From: Acidobacteriota bacterium
Lineage (GTDB): Bacteria > Zixibacteria > MSB-5A5 > GN15 > FEB-12
Assembly: GCA_035529075.1 (NCBI GenBank)
Contig: DATKXK010000015.1
Span: 1 to 64,000, forward strand
DNA: 64,000 nt
Direction of reading: 5' to 3'
The translations under genes and the position numbers were made by a program. This document shows, piece after piece, positions 54,420 through 62,813 of the stretch. The notes beneath the pieces are model-generated. The model was not told where the DNA came from. It searched no databases and saw only the letters and a list, made by a program, of their open reading frames with translations. Numbering within the stretch: the stretch's first letter is position 1; every line of letters starts with the position of its first letter.

Positions 54420-55919
54420 TCATTCCTCGAAGATAACGGCCTGGAATTTCTCGATGACGGCTCCCGGCGACTGGTACGCTTCAGCAGGCAGTCCGGCCTT
54501 TCTGCACGTCTGCCTCAGGAATTCCGTTCTGTCCCAGCCGTAGTCCGTTGCGACCTGGGGAAGCAGCAGTCCGCGATTACCCCCCATGGAGATCATGAGC
54601 CCGTCGCGCCCAACCTGAATCTCCTCCAGGGACTCAACCCGTTGCAAGGGTGTCAAAACCGATATTTCCAGGTGCAGGTCGGCCAGTTCCGAGGCCTGGA
54701 CCAGAGGAAATCTTGGGTCGGCGACGGCCGCCTTGACGGCACATTCCGAAACCGTCCGGTACAGCGGGGTGCTGGCGACCGTGTACCCGATGCATCCTCT
54801 CAACTGTCCCTGTTTCTCGAGCGTGACGAATGCGGCGCCCGGTTGCGCCAGAATGCCGCTGACCTCGAATGTCGGCAGATTGCCGTCTTGCAGGTAACTC
54901 TCGATGGACTGCCGTGCGATCCTCAGCAGCGTTGTCTTGTCGCTGTCAGACAACATGGCCGTCGGGATTTGTCCTCTTTCTGCATCCGGGGAGTCTGGAA
55001 GTGTCGCCTCTGATCCCTGCCCGACCCTGGCCTTATAGATCGCGGCCGCCACGTATCCCACGACCGACCCCTTGTCCCCTGAGACATCGCCGGAATCACC
55101 GTAGCGCAGAATTTTCACGCTGTTGGCGCCCCGGGCCACGGCCGCTTTTATAACGGCCACGGTCGGGCCGCCGCCGCACATCTCCACTCTGCCGCTTTTG
55201 AGGTGATTCTCAAGGCCGCGGGCATCCAGGCGCATCAGGCAGTCGATGCCGAGGGAATCCATTTTCCACCCCTCGTCGGCCGCTCGGTAGTGTTGCCAGT
55301 CCGTTGACGCGATCATGACGGTCCGGCCGCCGGGACTGAGTTTCACCATCGCCGCGGCCAAAAGCCTGGCCGTGGGTGGATCGGGCCGCCCCATGATTGC
55401 CGGCACGATTTCGAATTCTTTGAGCACTGTCTGAAGGTACGGGAGTTGGACCTCAAGGCAATGTTCAGCCTCGTGCGCCTGTGGTGATTCGGCAATCAGC
55501 GGATCGAAATCTATGAGTTCTTTGCAGAGACGGTCATCGCACGGAACCGTGCCGAGGGGCGTTTTCCATGCCACACCCGGGCCGTAGACTGAAACCCCCT
55601 CAAACCGCAGTCGGTGCGAGGGTCCGCAGAGGATGACGTTCTCGACGCCCGAATCTTCCAGCAGCTTGTAACTGTATGCCGCGATGGGCCCGGAATAGAT
55701 CAGGCCGGCGTGGGGTACGATCAGCGCTATGAGCTCGCCGTCGATCGACGCCGAGTCGCCGACCGCCGAAAGGTGATCTCCCACCATTGCCGCCAGCGCG
55801 GCGCTGTCGGCGGGATAGAAGGTGCCGGCTACGGCCGGTTCCCTGACGGTTGAGTTAGCTGCGCTGGCGCAGAACAGACCAAGTAAAAGGAAACCTGCAA
55901 GGGGAACGGCCCTGCTCAT
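54420..55919 (-). CDS. MEMO-AMMECR1 fusion with signal peptide (AmmeMemoRadiSam B and A)
   Basis: 499 residues from the ATG at 55919, backed by GAGGAGG; a longer frame has no such site. Signal peptide MSRAVPLAGFLLLGLFCASAAN. MEMO domain ~20-290: REPAVAGTFYPADSAAL, VPHAGLIYSG, CGPSHR, EHCLEVQLPYL, STDWQHY and VEMCGGGPT; the two His and the Cys match the metal-binding positions known from human MEMO1. AMMECR1 domain ~320-499 with LRGCIGYTV. The fusion of the two halves is known in bacteria, but export of both is notable. Divergent from the DUF362/AmrS operon at 56015. Confidence 0.9.
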   Translation of the reverse strand: MSRAVPLAGFLLLGLFCASAANSTVREPAVAGTFYPADSAALAAMVGDHLSAVGDSASIDGELIALIVPHAGLIYSGPIAAYSYKLLEDSGVENVILCGPSHRLRFEGVSVYGPGVAWKTPLGTVPCDDRLCKELIDFDPLIAESPQAHEAEHCLEVQLPYLQTVLKEFEIVPAIMGRPDPPTARLLAAAMVKLSPGGRTVMIASTDWQHYRAADEGWKMDSLGIDCLMRLDARGLENHLKSGRVEMCGGGPTVAVIKAAVARGANSVKILRYGDSGDVSGDKGSVVGYVAAAIYKARVGQGSEATLPDSPDAERGQIPTAMLSDSDKTTLLRIARQSIESYLQDGNLPTFEVSGILAQPGAAFVTLEKQGQLRGCIGYTVASTPLYRTVSECAVKAAVADPRFPLVQASELADLHLEISVLTPLQRVESLEEIQVGRDGLMISMGGNRGLLLPQVATDYGWDRTEFLRQTCRKAGLPAEAYQSPGAVIEKFQAVIFEE

Positions 55920-56002
55920 TCTATGACCTCCTCGGGTATAATCGGCCAACCGACCGCGCGGCGGCGTCGGGAAAACCGGTGTCGCTGGTTGCGAGTTTCT
56001 CG

Positions 56003-56008
56003 TATAAT
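56003..56008 (+). promoter_or_regulatory. -10 element directly before the DUF362-AmrS operon
   Basis: A perfect TATAAT lies only 6 bases before the ATG at 56015. If used, the transcript would start at or next to the start codon, i.e. leaderless. No good -35 is seen. Confidence 0.4.
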
Positions 56009-56014
56009 TAGTAT

Positions 56015-56935
56015 ATGAGTCGTGTCGTTGTCGTCAAGTCTAATGGTAAGCCCACGGGAAACGGATTTGGTCGACAGGAATACGTTGCCCTGCTTTCGGC
56101 CGGTCTTGGGTGGCTTTCCGGTGAGAACGAGGTGCGGGCGGCGCTGCGCAAATACCTGCCCTCAGGCACGATCGGTATGAAAACGAACTGCCTGGTCGGC
56201 AGGCGCAATTCGACGCCGGTGGCGCTGGTTGATGCGCTGTCCCAGCTGCTGACCGGCGCCGGGTTTGACGAAAATGACCTGGTCGTGTGGGATCGGACCA
56301 ACCGGGAACTGGCCGGGGCCGACTTCCCGCTCAACGCGGCTTCCAGGGGCCGGCGGTGCCTGGGCACGGACACAAACGGGGCCGGGTACAGTGAAGAATT
56401 CTACAGTTTTGGAGAAGTCAATTCTCTGGTTACTCGCATTCTTACGGACATGGTCGACCACAACGTCAATCTGCCGGTGCTCAAGGACCATTCCATAGCG
56501 GGTCTTTCGGCCGGGCTGAAGAACATGTACGGTGCGATACACAACCCGAACAAGTACCACGGCAACAACTGCGATCCCTACTGTGCCCACGTCTCCAACC
56601 TTTCGCCCATCCGGCAGAAGAACCGGCTGACCGTACTCGACGCCGTCCGGGTCCAGTATGATCGCGGTCCCGGTTTTGTCGGCAGGCATATGTACTCTTA
56701 CAACGGCGTAGTGATCTCTGATGACCCGGTGGCTGCCGACCGGGTGGGGCTGGAGATTCTGGAGCGTATCCGCGCTATCAACGGTCTGCCTTCCCTCGAG
56801 AAGGCCGGGCGGCCCGTGAAATACCTCGGTTCGGCCGAAGCGACAGGGCTCGGGACGGCCGACCTGTCGCGTATAGATCTGAACGTGGTGCTGGTTGACG
56901 CCGACGGGCGCCGTCGGCCGGGAGAACTGTTCTGA
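56015..56935 (+). CDS. DUF362 protein without signal peptide
   Basis: 306 residues starting MSRVVVVKSNG, so probably cytoplasmic or carried by a partner. DUF362 core: GTIGMKTNCLVGRRNSTPVALVDAL, SAGLKNMYGAIHNP and ISDDPVAADRVG. Its stop overlaps the AmrS ATG (TGATG), so the two are translated together, and this DUF362 protein is likely a direct partner of the radical SAM enzyme. Confidence 0.85.
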   Translation: MSRVVVVKSNGKPTGNGFGRQEYVALLSAGLGWLSGENEVRAALRKYLPSGTIGMKTNCLVGRRNSTPVALVDALSQLLTGAGFDENDLVVWDRTNRELAGADFPLNAASRGRRCLGTDTNGAGYSEEFYSFGEVNSLVTRILTDMVDHNVNLPVLKDHSIAGLSAGLKNMYGAIHNPNKYHGNNCDPYCAHVSNLSPIRQKNRLTVLDAVRVQYDRGPGFVGRHMYSYNGVVISDDPVAADRVGLEILERIRAINGLPSLEKAGRPVKYLGSAEATGLGTADLSRIDLNVVLVDADGRRRPGELF

Positions 56936-58074
56936 TGCAACGACGGTCATTCCTTCGCTGCCTTGGCTGTGGCGCCCTGGCCACCGCCGCCTGCCAGACG
57001 GAACTGCTGCCTGAATACCTGGGCGGCATACAGAATGCGTACGCCTTTGACACGGCCGGGCAACTGTCGTCGGTGGAGGCACGCTACTACAAGAAGCTTG
57101 AAGGCGGCGGAATTGAATGTCACGTCTGCCCCAGGCATTGCCTCGTGACCGACCTCGAGCGGGGTTACTGCGGCGTCAGAGAGAATCGATCCGATGTATA
57201 CTACACCCTTGTATACGGCCTGCCGTGTGCGCTGAACATCGATCCCATAGAGAAAAAGCCCCTGTTCCATTTTCACCCCGGTACGACGGCGCTGTCGCTG
57301 GCCACGGCCGGCTGCAACGTAAACTGCAAATTCTGCCAGAACTGGGAAATTTCACAGTCACGTCCCGAACAGACTGACAACCTCGACGTCTCCCCGCAGG
57401 CTCTTGTCGACATATGCAAACAGAGGCAGATTCCGACCATGGCGTACACTTACTCCGAGCCGGTCGTTTTCTACGAGTACATGTACGACACGGCCGAACG
57501 GGGGCACCGTGATTCCGTGAAGTCCGTCATGATCACCGGGGGCTTCATCGAAGAGGAGCCGCTTGCGAATCTCCTGTTACAGCTGGACGCGATTAAAGTG
57601 GATCTCAAGGCGATGCGGGAGGCGTATTACCAGAACGTGGTCGGGGGCGAACTGAAGCCGGTCCTGGACCGGCTCATCCAGATCAGGAAATCAGGCGTAT
57701 GGCTCGAAATAGTCTACCTGGTCGTGCCGACCCTTAACGACACCGAAGCTGAGTTTCGAGACCTCGCCCGCTGGGTCAAGACGTATCTGGGGCCGGACGT
57801 GCCGGTTCATTTTTCCCGGTTCTATCCCCAGTACCTGCTGAAGAATCTTCCGCCGACCCCCCAAAGGACGCTGGAAAAGGCCCACGAGATCTGTCGCGGC
57901 GAGGGCCTGGAGTTTGTGTATCTGGGTAACCTGCGCGGACATCCTGCCGAATCGACGTACTGCCCGGCGTGCGGGCAGGTTGTGATCGGACGCCAGGGGT
58001 ACCGTATCCATACATACCGATTGACCGGAAACCGCTGTCAAAAGTGCGACCGGGAGATTCCCGGGCTGTTCTGA
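56935..58074 (+). CDS. AmrS-type radical SAM enzyme with twin-arginine/lipobox N-terminus
   Basis: 379 residues. The N-terminus has a twin-arginine motif RRSFLRCLGCGALATAAC, ending in a lipobox-like LATAAC. Then CHVCPRHCLVTDLERGYCGV, the radical SAM cluster motif CNVNCKFCQNWEIS (Cys-x3-Cys-x2-Cys), MAYTYSEPVVFYEY, and a C-terminal zinc-ribbon-like pair CPACGQVV...CQKCDREI. These match the AmmeMemoRadiSam radical SAM family (AmrS). Its stop overlaps the ATG of the polytopic protein at 58075 by none but is adjacent. Export of a radical SAM protein is unexpected and may instead mean only an N-terminal anchor. Confidence 0.9.
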   Translation: MQRRSFLRCLGCGALATAACQTELLPEYLGGIQNAYAFDTAGQLSSVEARYYKKLEGGGIECHVCPRHCLVTDLERGYCGVRENRSDVYYTLVYGLPCALNIDPIEKKPLFHFHPGTTALSLATAGCNVNCKFCQNWEISQSRPEQTDNLDVSPQALVDICKQRQIPTMAYTYSEPVVFYEYMYDTAERGHRDSVKSVMITGGFIEEEPLANLLLQLDAIKVDLKAMREAYYQNVVGGELKPVLDRLIQIRKSGVWLEIVYLVVPTLNDTEAEFRDLARWVKTYLGPDVPVHFSRFYPQYLLKNLPPTPQRTLEKAHEICRGEGLEFVYLGNLRGHPAESTYCPACGQVVIGRQGYRIHTYRLTGNRCQKCDREIPGLF

Positions 58075-60213
58075 ATGAATCGTAAGGCCTTTCTGCTCGG
58101 GTTCTACGCGACTGGCGGCCAGGTGCTGCTTCTGCGCGAGCTGGTCTCCTCTCTCAACGGCGACGAACTGTTCATTGGCACGGCCCTTTTCGGCTGGCTG
58201 GTCTGGGTGGCCATTGGCGCCTACCTCGGGGGCAGGGCGGTCAGCGGACCCGGATCAAATGCGCTGTTTTCAGCCGCCATCCTTGTCCTGCCGATAACGG
58301 TCGTTCTCACGCGGCTGTCGCCAATGGTCACCACCGGCCTTATCGGTCAAATCATTCCCTTCAGCACGGCGGCGGTGGTGTCGGGCATGATGATGCTGCC
58401 GACCGGATTCATCGCCGGATGGCTGTTCCCGTCGATAACCCGGGAGGACCGCAAGGCCGCCCAGTCGATCGTGCGAGTCTACCTGTTTGAGGGCATAGGT
58501 GCCTTTGCCGCCGGGCTTATCATTGCCGTTCTCGTCGGCAGGGTGGTCGCGACGTTGGGGATGTCGGTGATTCTCGTGGCGATCGTTGGAGGCGGCCTGG
58601 CTCTGCCGCGACGGAGCCAAAGACGACGCGGGATCATTGCCGGCGCGGGCGTCATCGCGGCCGTCCTGCTGATCACGCCCTACGCAGCGTCCCATGCCGA
58701 CGCGTACCTGGAAGGCGTCAAGAACGCCTCCTACCACGTGGAGCACTCGTTCGACACCCATTACAGTCACCAGGCGATCCTGTCCCGTGACGGCAGCCTT
58801 GTCCTGTTGACCGATAACACCGTTGAAGCGGTCTATCCCAATCTGGAGTCGGCCGAGAATATGTTAATCCCGCCGCTGGCCTACAACCCCGGCGCGCGCC
58901 GGGTTCTTTTTGTGGGACGGTCCGAATTCGGGGTGGCTCAACTGGCGGACAGCGTGCGCGGACTGTCGCTTACGACCGTAGATCCCCGGCACCTGCTGAC
59001 CGAGGCGCTGAGCGATCTGCTGCCGGTATCGCCGGCTGTCCGGCAGATCGAGAACGACCCGGTGGCGCTTTTCTCGCGAGCGTCCGGCTCACCGAAGTAT
59101 GATATCATGATTGTCAATCCCGGCGAGCTTGACATCTACCGGAACAGCCGCCTGGTCACGCCGAGATTCCTCAGGGCCGCCCGGTCATTCCTGCAACCCG
59201 ACGGCATCTTGTACCTGCCCACGCGTTTCGATACCGACCGGTATATCTCGGCCGACGCGAAAGTGCTGCTTTCCGTCATCCACAACGTCCTGCGCAGTTC
59301 GTTTGAATACGTGACTATGTGGCCGGGAACCATGACCCTGTTTTTCGCCAGCGACGCGCCGCTGGCGGACCTTACTTACGATTCGGTGAGCACCCGGCTG
59401 TCCGGTCTGGGGTATTCACCACAGTACATAAGCGATAACTATCTGGTTGATCGGCTGGACGAGACTAAGGTGCAGCGCCTGCGTGAGGCGGTGCAGCAGT
59501 CAGACGCCATAAACAGCATGGAGCGGCCGGTGCTGCCACAGTATCAGGCGTGGTATCGGGCCAAAGCAAACAGCCTCGACAGGGGGCTGTTTTCGCTCAT
59601 TCTCAGGAAGCCGGCCTGGGTCGTTGCCCTCCCGGCGGCAATTGTTCTGCTGCTGGTGGTTACGATGACCGGCAGGGGAAGAAGGCGGCGGTTCGGGCTG
59701 TTTCTGTATTTTACTGCGGGCGTCGTATCCCTTTCACTGGAGCTGGTTTCGTTTTACGTCTTTCAGTCTTCGGCCGGTTCTCTTTACGCGGAGATGGCCG
59801 CGTTGATTGGTGTCTTCATGCTGGGGCTGGCCCTCGGCACGTACTTCACGGTGCGAACGGTCGGTCGGGGTGCCGAGTACTGTGCCCTGTTGATGTTCCT
59901 TGCCGCGGCGATCGTGTTCCTTCTCACTTACGGTTCCGTACATCCGCAGATGGTCTTTCCGTATCATCTGCTGTTCCTGTTTGTGAGTGCGCTGGCCACG
60001 GGGTGCCTGTTTGTGGCGGCCACGCGCCGTTTCTACGACGGGAGCGCGGCTGAGAACCGGGGCTCCGGGTACGCCTTCGAACTGCTGGGCTCAGCTGTGG
60101 GGGCTCTGTGTGCCGTTACTATCCTGCTCCCGGTCATCGGGTTGCAGTGGCTGCTTCTTTCACTGATTGCCCTGCTCGTGGCGGCCCTGATTGGCAGCCT
60201 GGCCACTTCATAA
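58075..60213 (+). CDS. Polytopic spermidine-synthase-like membrane protein
   Basis: 712 residues with about seven N-terminal (~1-205) and about six C-terminal (~510-712) membrane helices, flanking a soluble Rossmann-like domain (~230-470). The start ELVSSLNGDELFIGTALFGWL and the mid-part HYSHQAILSRDGSLVLLTDN resemble bacterial membrane-fused spermidine synthase-like proteins. In the SAM-binding loop LFVGRSEFG replaces the usual GGGDG, so aminopropyl transfer is doubtful. Third gene of the DUF362-AmrS operon, starting directly after the AmrS stop. Confidence 0.75.
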   Translation: MNRKAFLLGFYATGGQVLLLRELVSSLNGDELFIGTALFGWLVWVAIGAYLGGRAVSGPGSNALFSAAILVLPITVVLTRLSPMVTTGLIGQIIPFSTAAVVSGMMMLPTGFIAGWLFPSITREDRKAAQSIVRVYLFEGIGAFAAGLIIAVLVGRVVATLGMSVILVAIVGGGLALPRRSQRRRGIIAGAGVIAAVLLITPYAASHADAYLEGVKNASYHVEHSFDTHYSHQAILSRDGSLVLLTDNTVEAVYPNLESAENMLIPPLAYNPGARRVLFVGRSEFGVAQLADSVRGLSLTTVDPRHLLTEALSDLLPVSPAVRQIENDPVALFSRASGSPKYDIMIVNPGELDIYRNSRLVTPRFLRAARSFLQPDGILYLPTRFDTDRYISADAKVLLSVIHNVLRSSFEYVTMWPGTMTLFFASDAPLADLTYDSVSTRLSGLGYSPQYISDNYLVDRLDETKVQRLREAVQQSDAINSMERPVLPQYQAWYRAKANSLDRGLFSLILRKPAWVVALPAAIVLLLVVTMTGRGRRRRFGLFLYFTAGVVSLSLELVSFYVFQSSAGSLYAEMAALIGVFMLGLALGTYFTVRTVGRGAEYCALLMFLAAAIVFLLTYGSVHPQMVFPYHLLFLFVSALATGCLFVAATRRFYDGSAAENRGSGYAFELLGSAVGALCAVTILLPVIGLQWLLLSLIALLVAALIGSLATS

Positions 60214-60223
60214 TGCAGACCGA

Positions 60224-61120
60224 CTACGGCAGCGTACTCAGCCAGAGACTCAGAAACTCCCGGTGAGGCTCGCTGTAGCCCACCATTCCCACTACCCTGC
60301 CACCGCGCAGACCGCCGATGACTGCGCCACCGGAACCGTCATCGGTGCCAAAAGCCGTGCCGTTCTCGAACACGAAGGTGCCGGAAGTCGAGTCACGTAA
60401 CCCCATCTCGTCAAGTCTGGCCTGCCACCGGGAGAGCGCGTCACCGGACATCGTCCCGGATACGAACAGCATGACCGTGTCACCGGCCAGAAAGAAGCGC
60501 CGCGTATAGATACCGGCAAGAAACTCGCGACCGAGAAAGGATTGGACGAAGTACTGATCGCCGGCAACAACCGTGCTGTCGGCCGGGAACAGCGAAAAGG
60601 CCTCAGGTGGCAGGGTGGTCCCGGGGACGCGCGGCTCGATCTCCTGCGCCGCCTGCATCAGGGCGCGCGCGGTTTCCTCGGATTCGTCGTAACCGGTCAG
60701 GGCCACCAGGAACTCACCCTTCACGAACTGAAGGTTGGCCGTGGAAACGATGCCCTCCACGCCGAGCGAGACCAGGTTGGGGGAATCGGGCCGCGCGAGC
60801 GAGTACAGCCCGTACGCATCCGTGGCGTTGTCGAATCGAAAGATCTCCACGACGATGGCTGTGTTGTCATCCCCGTATTCGGCTGTGGCGACCTCCTGGA
60901 AATTGTACGACAGAAACAGTTCGGCTCCGCCGTCGATGTATTCCCAGAGCGTAGAGTCCGTAAAGACGCTGACTTCCGAGGACCTGGCCAACCGGCCTTC
61001 GGCCACCGTATCGGGCAGAAGATCGGCGGAGTGGACGATCCCGGCCTGTTTTGCACCGTCGCCGCACGTGACGGACAAGAGGACGAGTACGCTCAGCAGC
61101 GACACGGCAGTTTTACTCAT
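60224..61120 (-). CDS. DUF6599-type probable lipoprotein
   Basis: 298 residues. Signal peptide with lipobox (MSKTAVSLLSVLVLLSVTCG, Cys19), then EVSVFTDSTLWEYIDGGAELFLSYNFQ, sharing YIDGGAELF with the protein at 53520. It overlaps the end of the ferredoxin membrane protein gene by 8 bases, so both are cotranslated. Anchored on the outer face of the membrane, it may be a partner of the ferredoxin or DUF362 components. Function unknown. Confidence 0.8.
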   Translation of the reverse strand: MSKTAVSLLSVLVLLSVTCGDGAKQAGIVHSADLLPDTVAEGRLARSSEVSVFTDSTLWEYIDGGAELFLSYNFQEVATAEYGDDNTAIVVEIFRFDNATDAYGLYSLARPDSPNLVSLGVEGIVSTANLQFVKGEFLVALTGYDESEETARALMQAAQEIEPRVPGTTLPPEAFSLFPADSTVVAGDQYFVQSFLGREFLAGIYTRRFFLAGDTVMLFVSGTMSGDALSRWQARLDEMGLRDSTSGTFVFENGTAFGTDDGSGGAVIGGLRGGRVVGMVGYSEPHREFLSLWLSTLP

Positions 61121-62813
61121 AATCCCGGCTCCTGTTAGCGGTCCGCGGTTTGGCTTTTCGGCGTCGAAGCAGAATCTGGTTTCGGGCCGAACGTGATTCG
61201 CCCACCGAGGTCATGTAGACGGCTGGTCGATCAATGACGGGGCAGGCGTATTCACACGCTCCGCAGCCCGTGCACAATTCCGGGTCAACGTATGGCCGCT
61301 TGACCCTGACCTCTTTTCCCCGGCTGTCATATGCGATTTCGTCCCGGAGATAAACGGACTTGGGAGAGGTCGGGCACCACTCTTCGCAGACGATGCACGG
61401 CGTAGCCATGGCCCACGGCAGGCACCGCCCGCGGTCAATAAACGCGGTGCCTATACGGTTGGGCGGCGTGTCCTGGTCACCGACCTTTTCGACCAGCGAA
61501 AGCTCGGCGATAGCGCCGGTCGGGCACACCTGGCCGCAGAGCGTGCAACTGGGCTCACAGTAGCCGATCCTTGCAATCAGGACGGGGGTCCATATGCCCT
61601 CCAGGCCGGCCTCGAACAGGGTGGGATGCAGGGCGTTGTTCGGGCACACGCGCATGCACTGGCCGCACCTTATACAGCGGCCGAAGAAATCGTCTTCCGG
61701 TGCTGCGCCCGGGGGACGGATCAAGCGGGGGTTGCTGTTGACCTCGAAGGCATCGCCGGACCGGAAAAGCGGAAACAGTACCAGCCCGCCGGCCACGGAG
61801 GCGGCAAATTTCCGCCGCGTAACGTCCACTTTGGGTGTCCCGGCGGGATTGGCCTGCGTACTGACCTGCTCGGGGAAGAACCTGAATCTCAGGGCGTTGC
61901 TCGGGCATTCCGCCTGGCAGTTCAGGCACAGGTGGCATTCGGTTTGCCGCCAGGGGGAGCCTATCTCCGGGTCGTCCGCCCCCTGGCAGGAAAGAAGGCA
62001 CTTGTGACACTGGTCGCACCCTGATTCGACCTTCTCCAGGCCGAATATGGCGAACCTGGAAAAGACGCCAAGGAGCGCCCCCAGCGGGCATATCCCACGG
62101 CACCAGAAACGGGTGAAAACTCTGTTGAGGGCCAGGATGACAATGAAGAAAAGGCCGATGGATACGACCGTGTGAAAGTAGTTCTGGCGAAAAGGCAGCA
62201 GAGCCCAAGCTGTAAGTTCATAGACGGACCGCGCCCCGGTAGTAAGCGGTGGCAGGCCGATGGTTCCGACCCATTCAACCAGGCGCAGGGCCCCGGTATG
62301 GATAACCGGCAGAACGAACGTTCCGATGGAGCGCGCCAGCAACGACAGCGGGTCGAGCAGACCCACCTGCAGCGTGCCCGCCGTCGCCGCGGCCAGAAAG
62401 GCGAACAGGATATAGTACTTGAGACGCTGGTATTTCTTGTATCGGTTTGACTCAATCTTGCGAGCGCCGCGTCTGCGGGGTCTCTCGGACCGGATCTCGG
62501 AAATCCAGTGGTTGACCGAACCCAGCGGGCATACCCAGCCGCAAAAGAAACGCCCGAGGAAGATCGTGGGGATCAGGACGACGAGCGACCACAGCAGGCC
62601 CTTATACACGGTCCCGCTGGAAAGCAGGGTGGCGATCGCCACCAGGGGGTCGAACTCCAGGGCGATTGAAACCGGGTAGGGCAGACGGATCTCCGTGATG
62701 TCGGCGGGGCGAAAACTCACCTCGAAGGTGGTCTTGAGCACGAGCCAGAAGAATACTGCGAAGAACACTACTTGCGAGATGCGCCGAAGGTTTCTGACAG
62801 TACGGACGTGCAT
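61113..62813 (-). CDS. NapH-like polytopic ferredoxin protein with internal twin-arginine segment
   Basis: 566 residues. About five N-terminal membrane helices with the NapH/MauN/YccM signatures CGWVCPLGSVNHW and CRGICPLGALLG; then several 4Fe-4S motifs: CDQCHKCLLSC, CHLCLNCQAECPSN, CIRCGQCMRVCPNNA, CTLCGQVCPTGA, CIVCEEWCP and CTGCGACEYACPVIDRPA. Near residue 330 TRRKFAASVAGGLVLFPL resembles a Tat signal in the middle of the chain, as if a NapH-like and a NapG-like protein were joined. Likely moves electrons from the quinone pool to envelope partners. Starts at the stop of the DUF362 gene (TGATG) and overlaps the lipoprotein gene. Confidence 0.88.
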   Translation of the reverse strand: MHVRTVRNLRRISQVVFFAVFFWLVLKTTFEVSFRPADITEIRLPYPVSIALEFDPLVAIATLLSSGTVYKGLLWSLVVLIPTIFLGRFFCGWVCPLGSVNHWISEIRSERPRRRGARKIESNRYKKYQRLKYYILFAFLAAATAGTLQVGLLDPLSLLARSIGTFVLPVIHTGALRLVEWVGTIGLPPLTTGARSVYELTAWALLPFRQNYFHTVVSIGLFFIVILALNRVFTRFWCRGICPLGALLGVFSRFAIFGLEKVESGCDQCHKCLLSCQGADDPEIGSPWRQTECHLCLNCQAECPSNALRFRFFPEQVSTQANPAGTPKVDVTRRKFAASVAGGLVLFPLFRSGDAFEVNSNPRLIRPPGAAPEDDFFGRCIRCGQCMRVCPNNALHPTLFEAGLEGIWTPVLIARIGYCEPSCTLCGQVCPTGAIAELSLVEKVGDQDTPPNRIGTAFIDRGRCLPWAMATPCIVCEEWCPTSPKSVYLRDEIAYDSRGKEVRVKRPYVDPELCTGCGACEYACPVIDRPAVYMTSVGESRSARNQILLRRRKAKPRTANRSRDYE

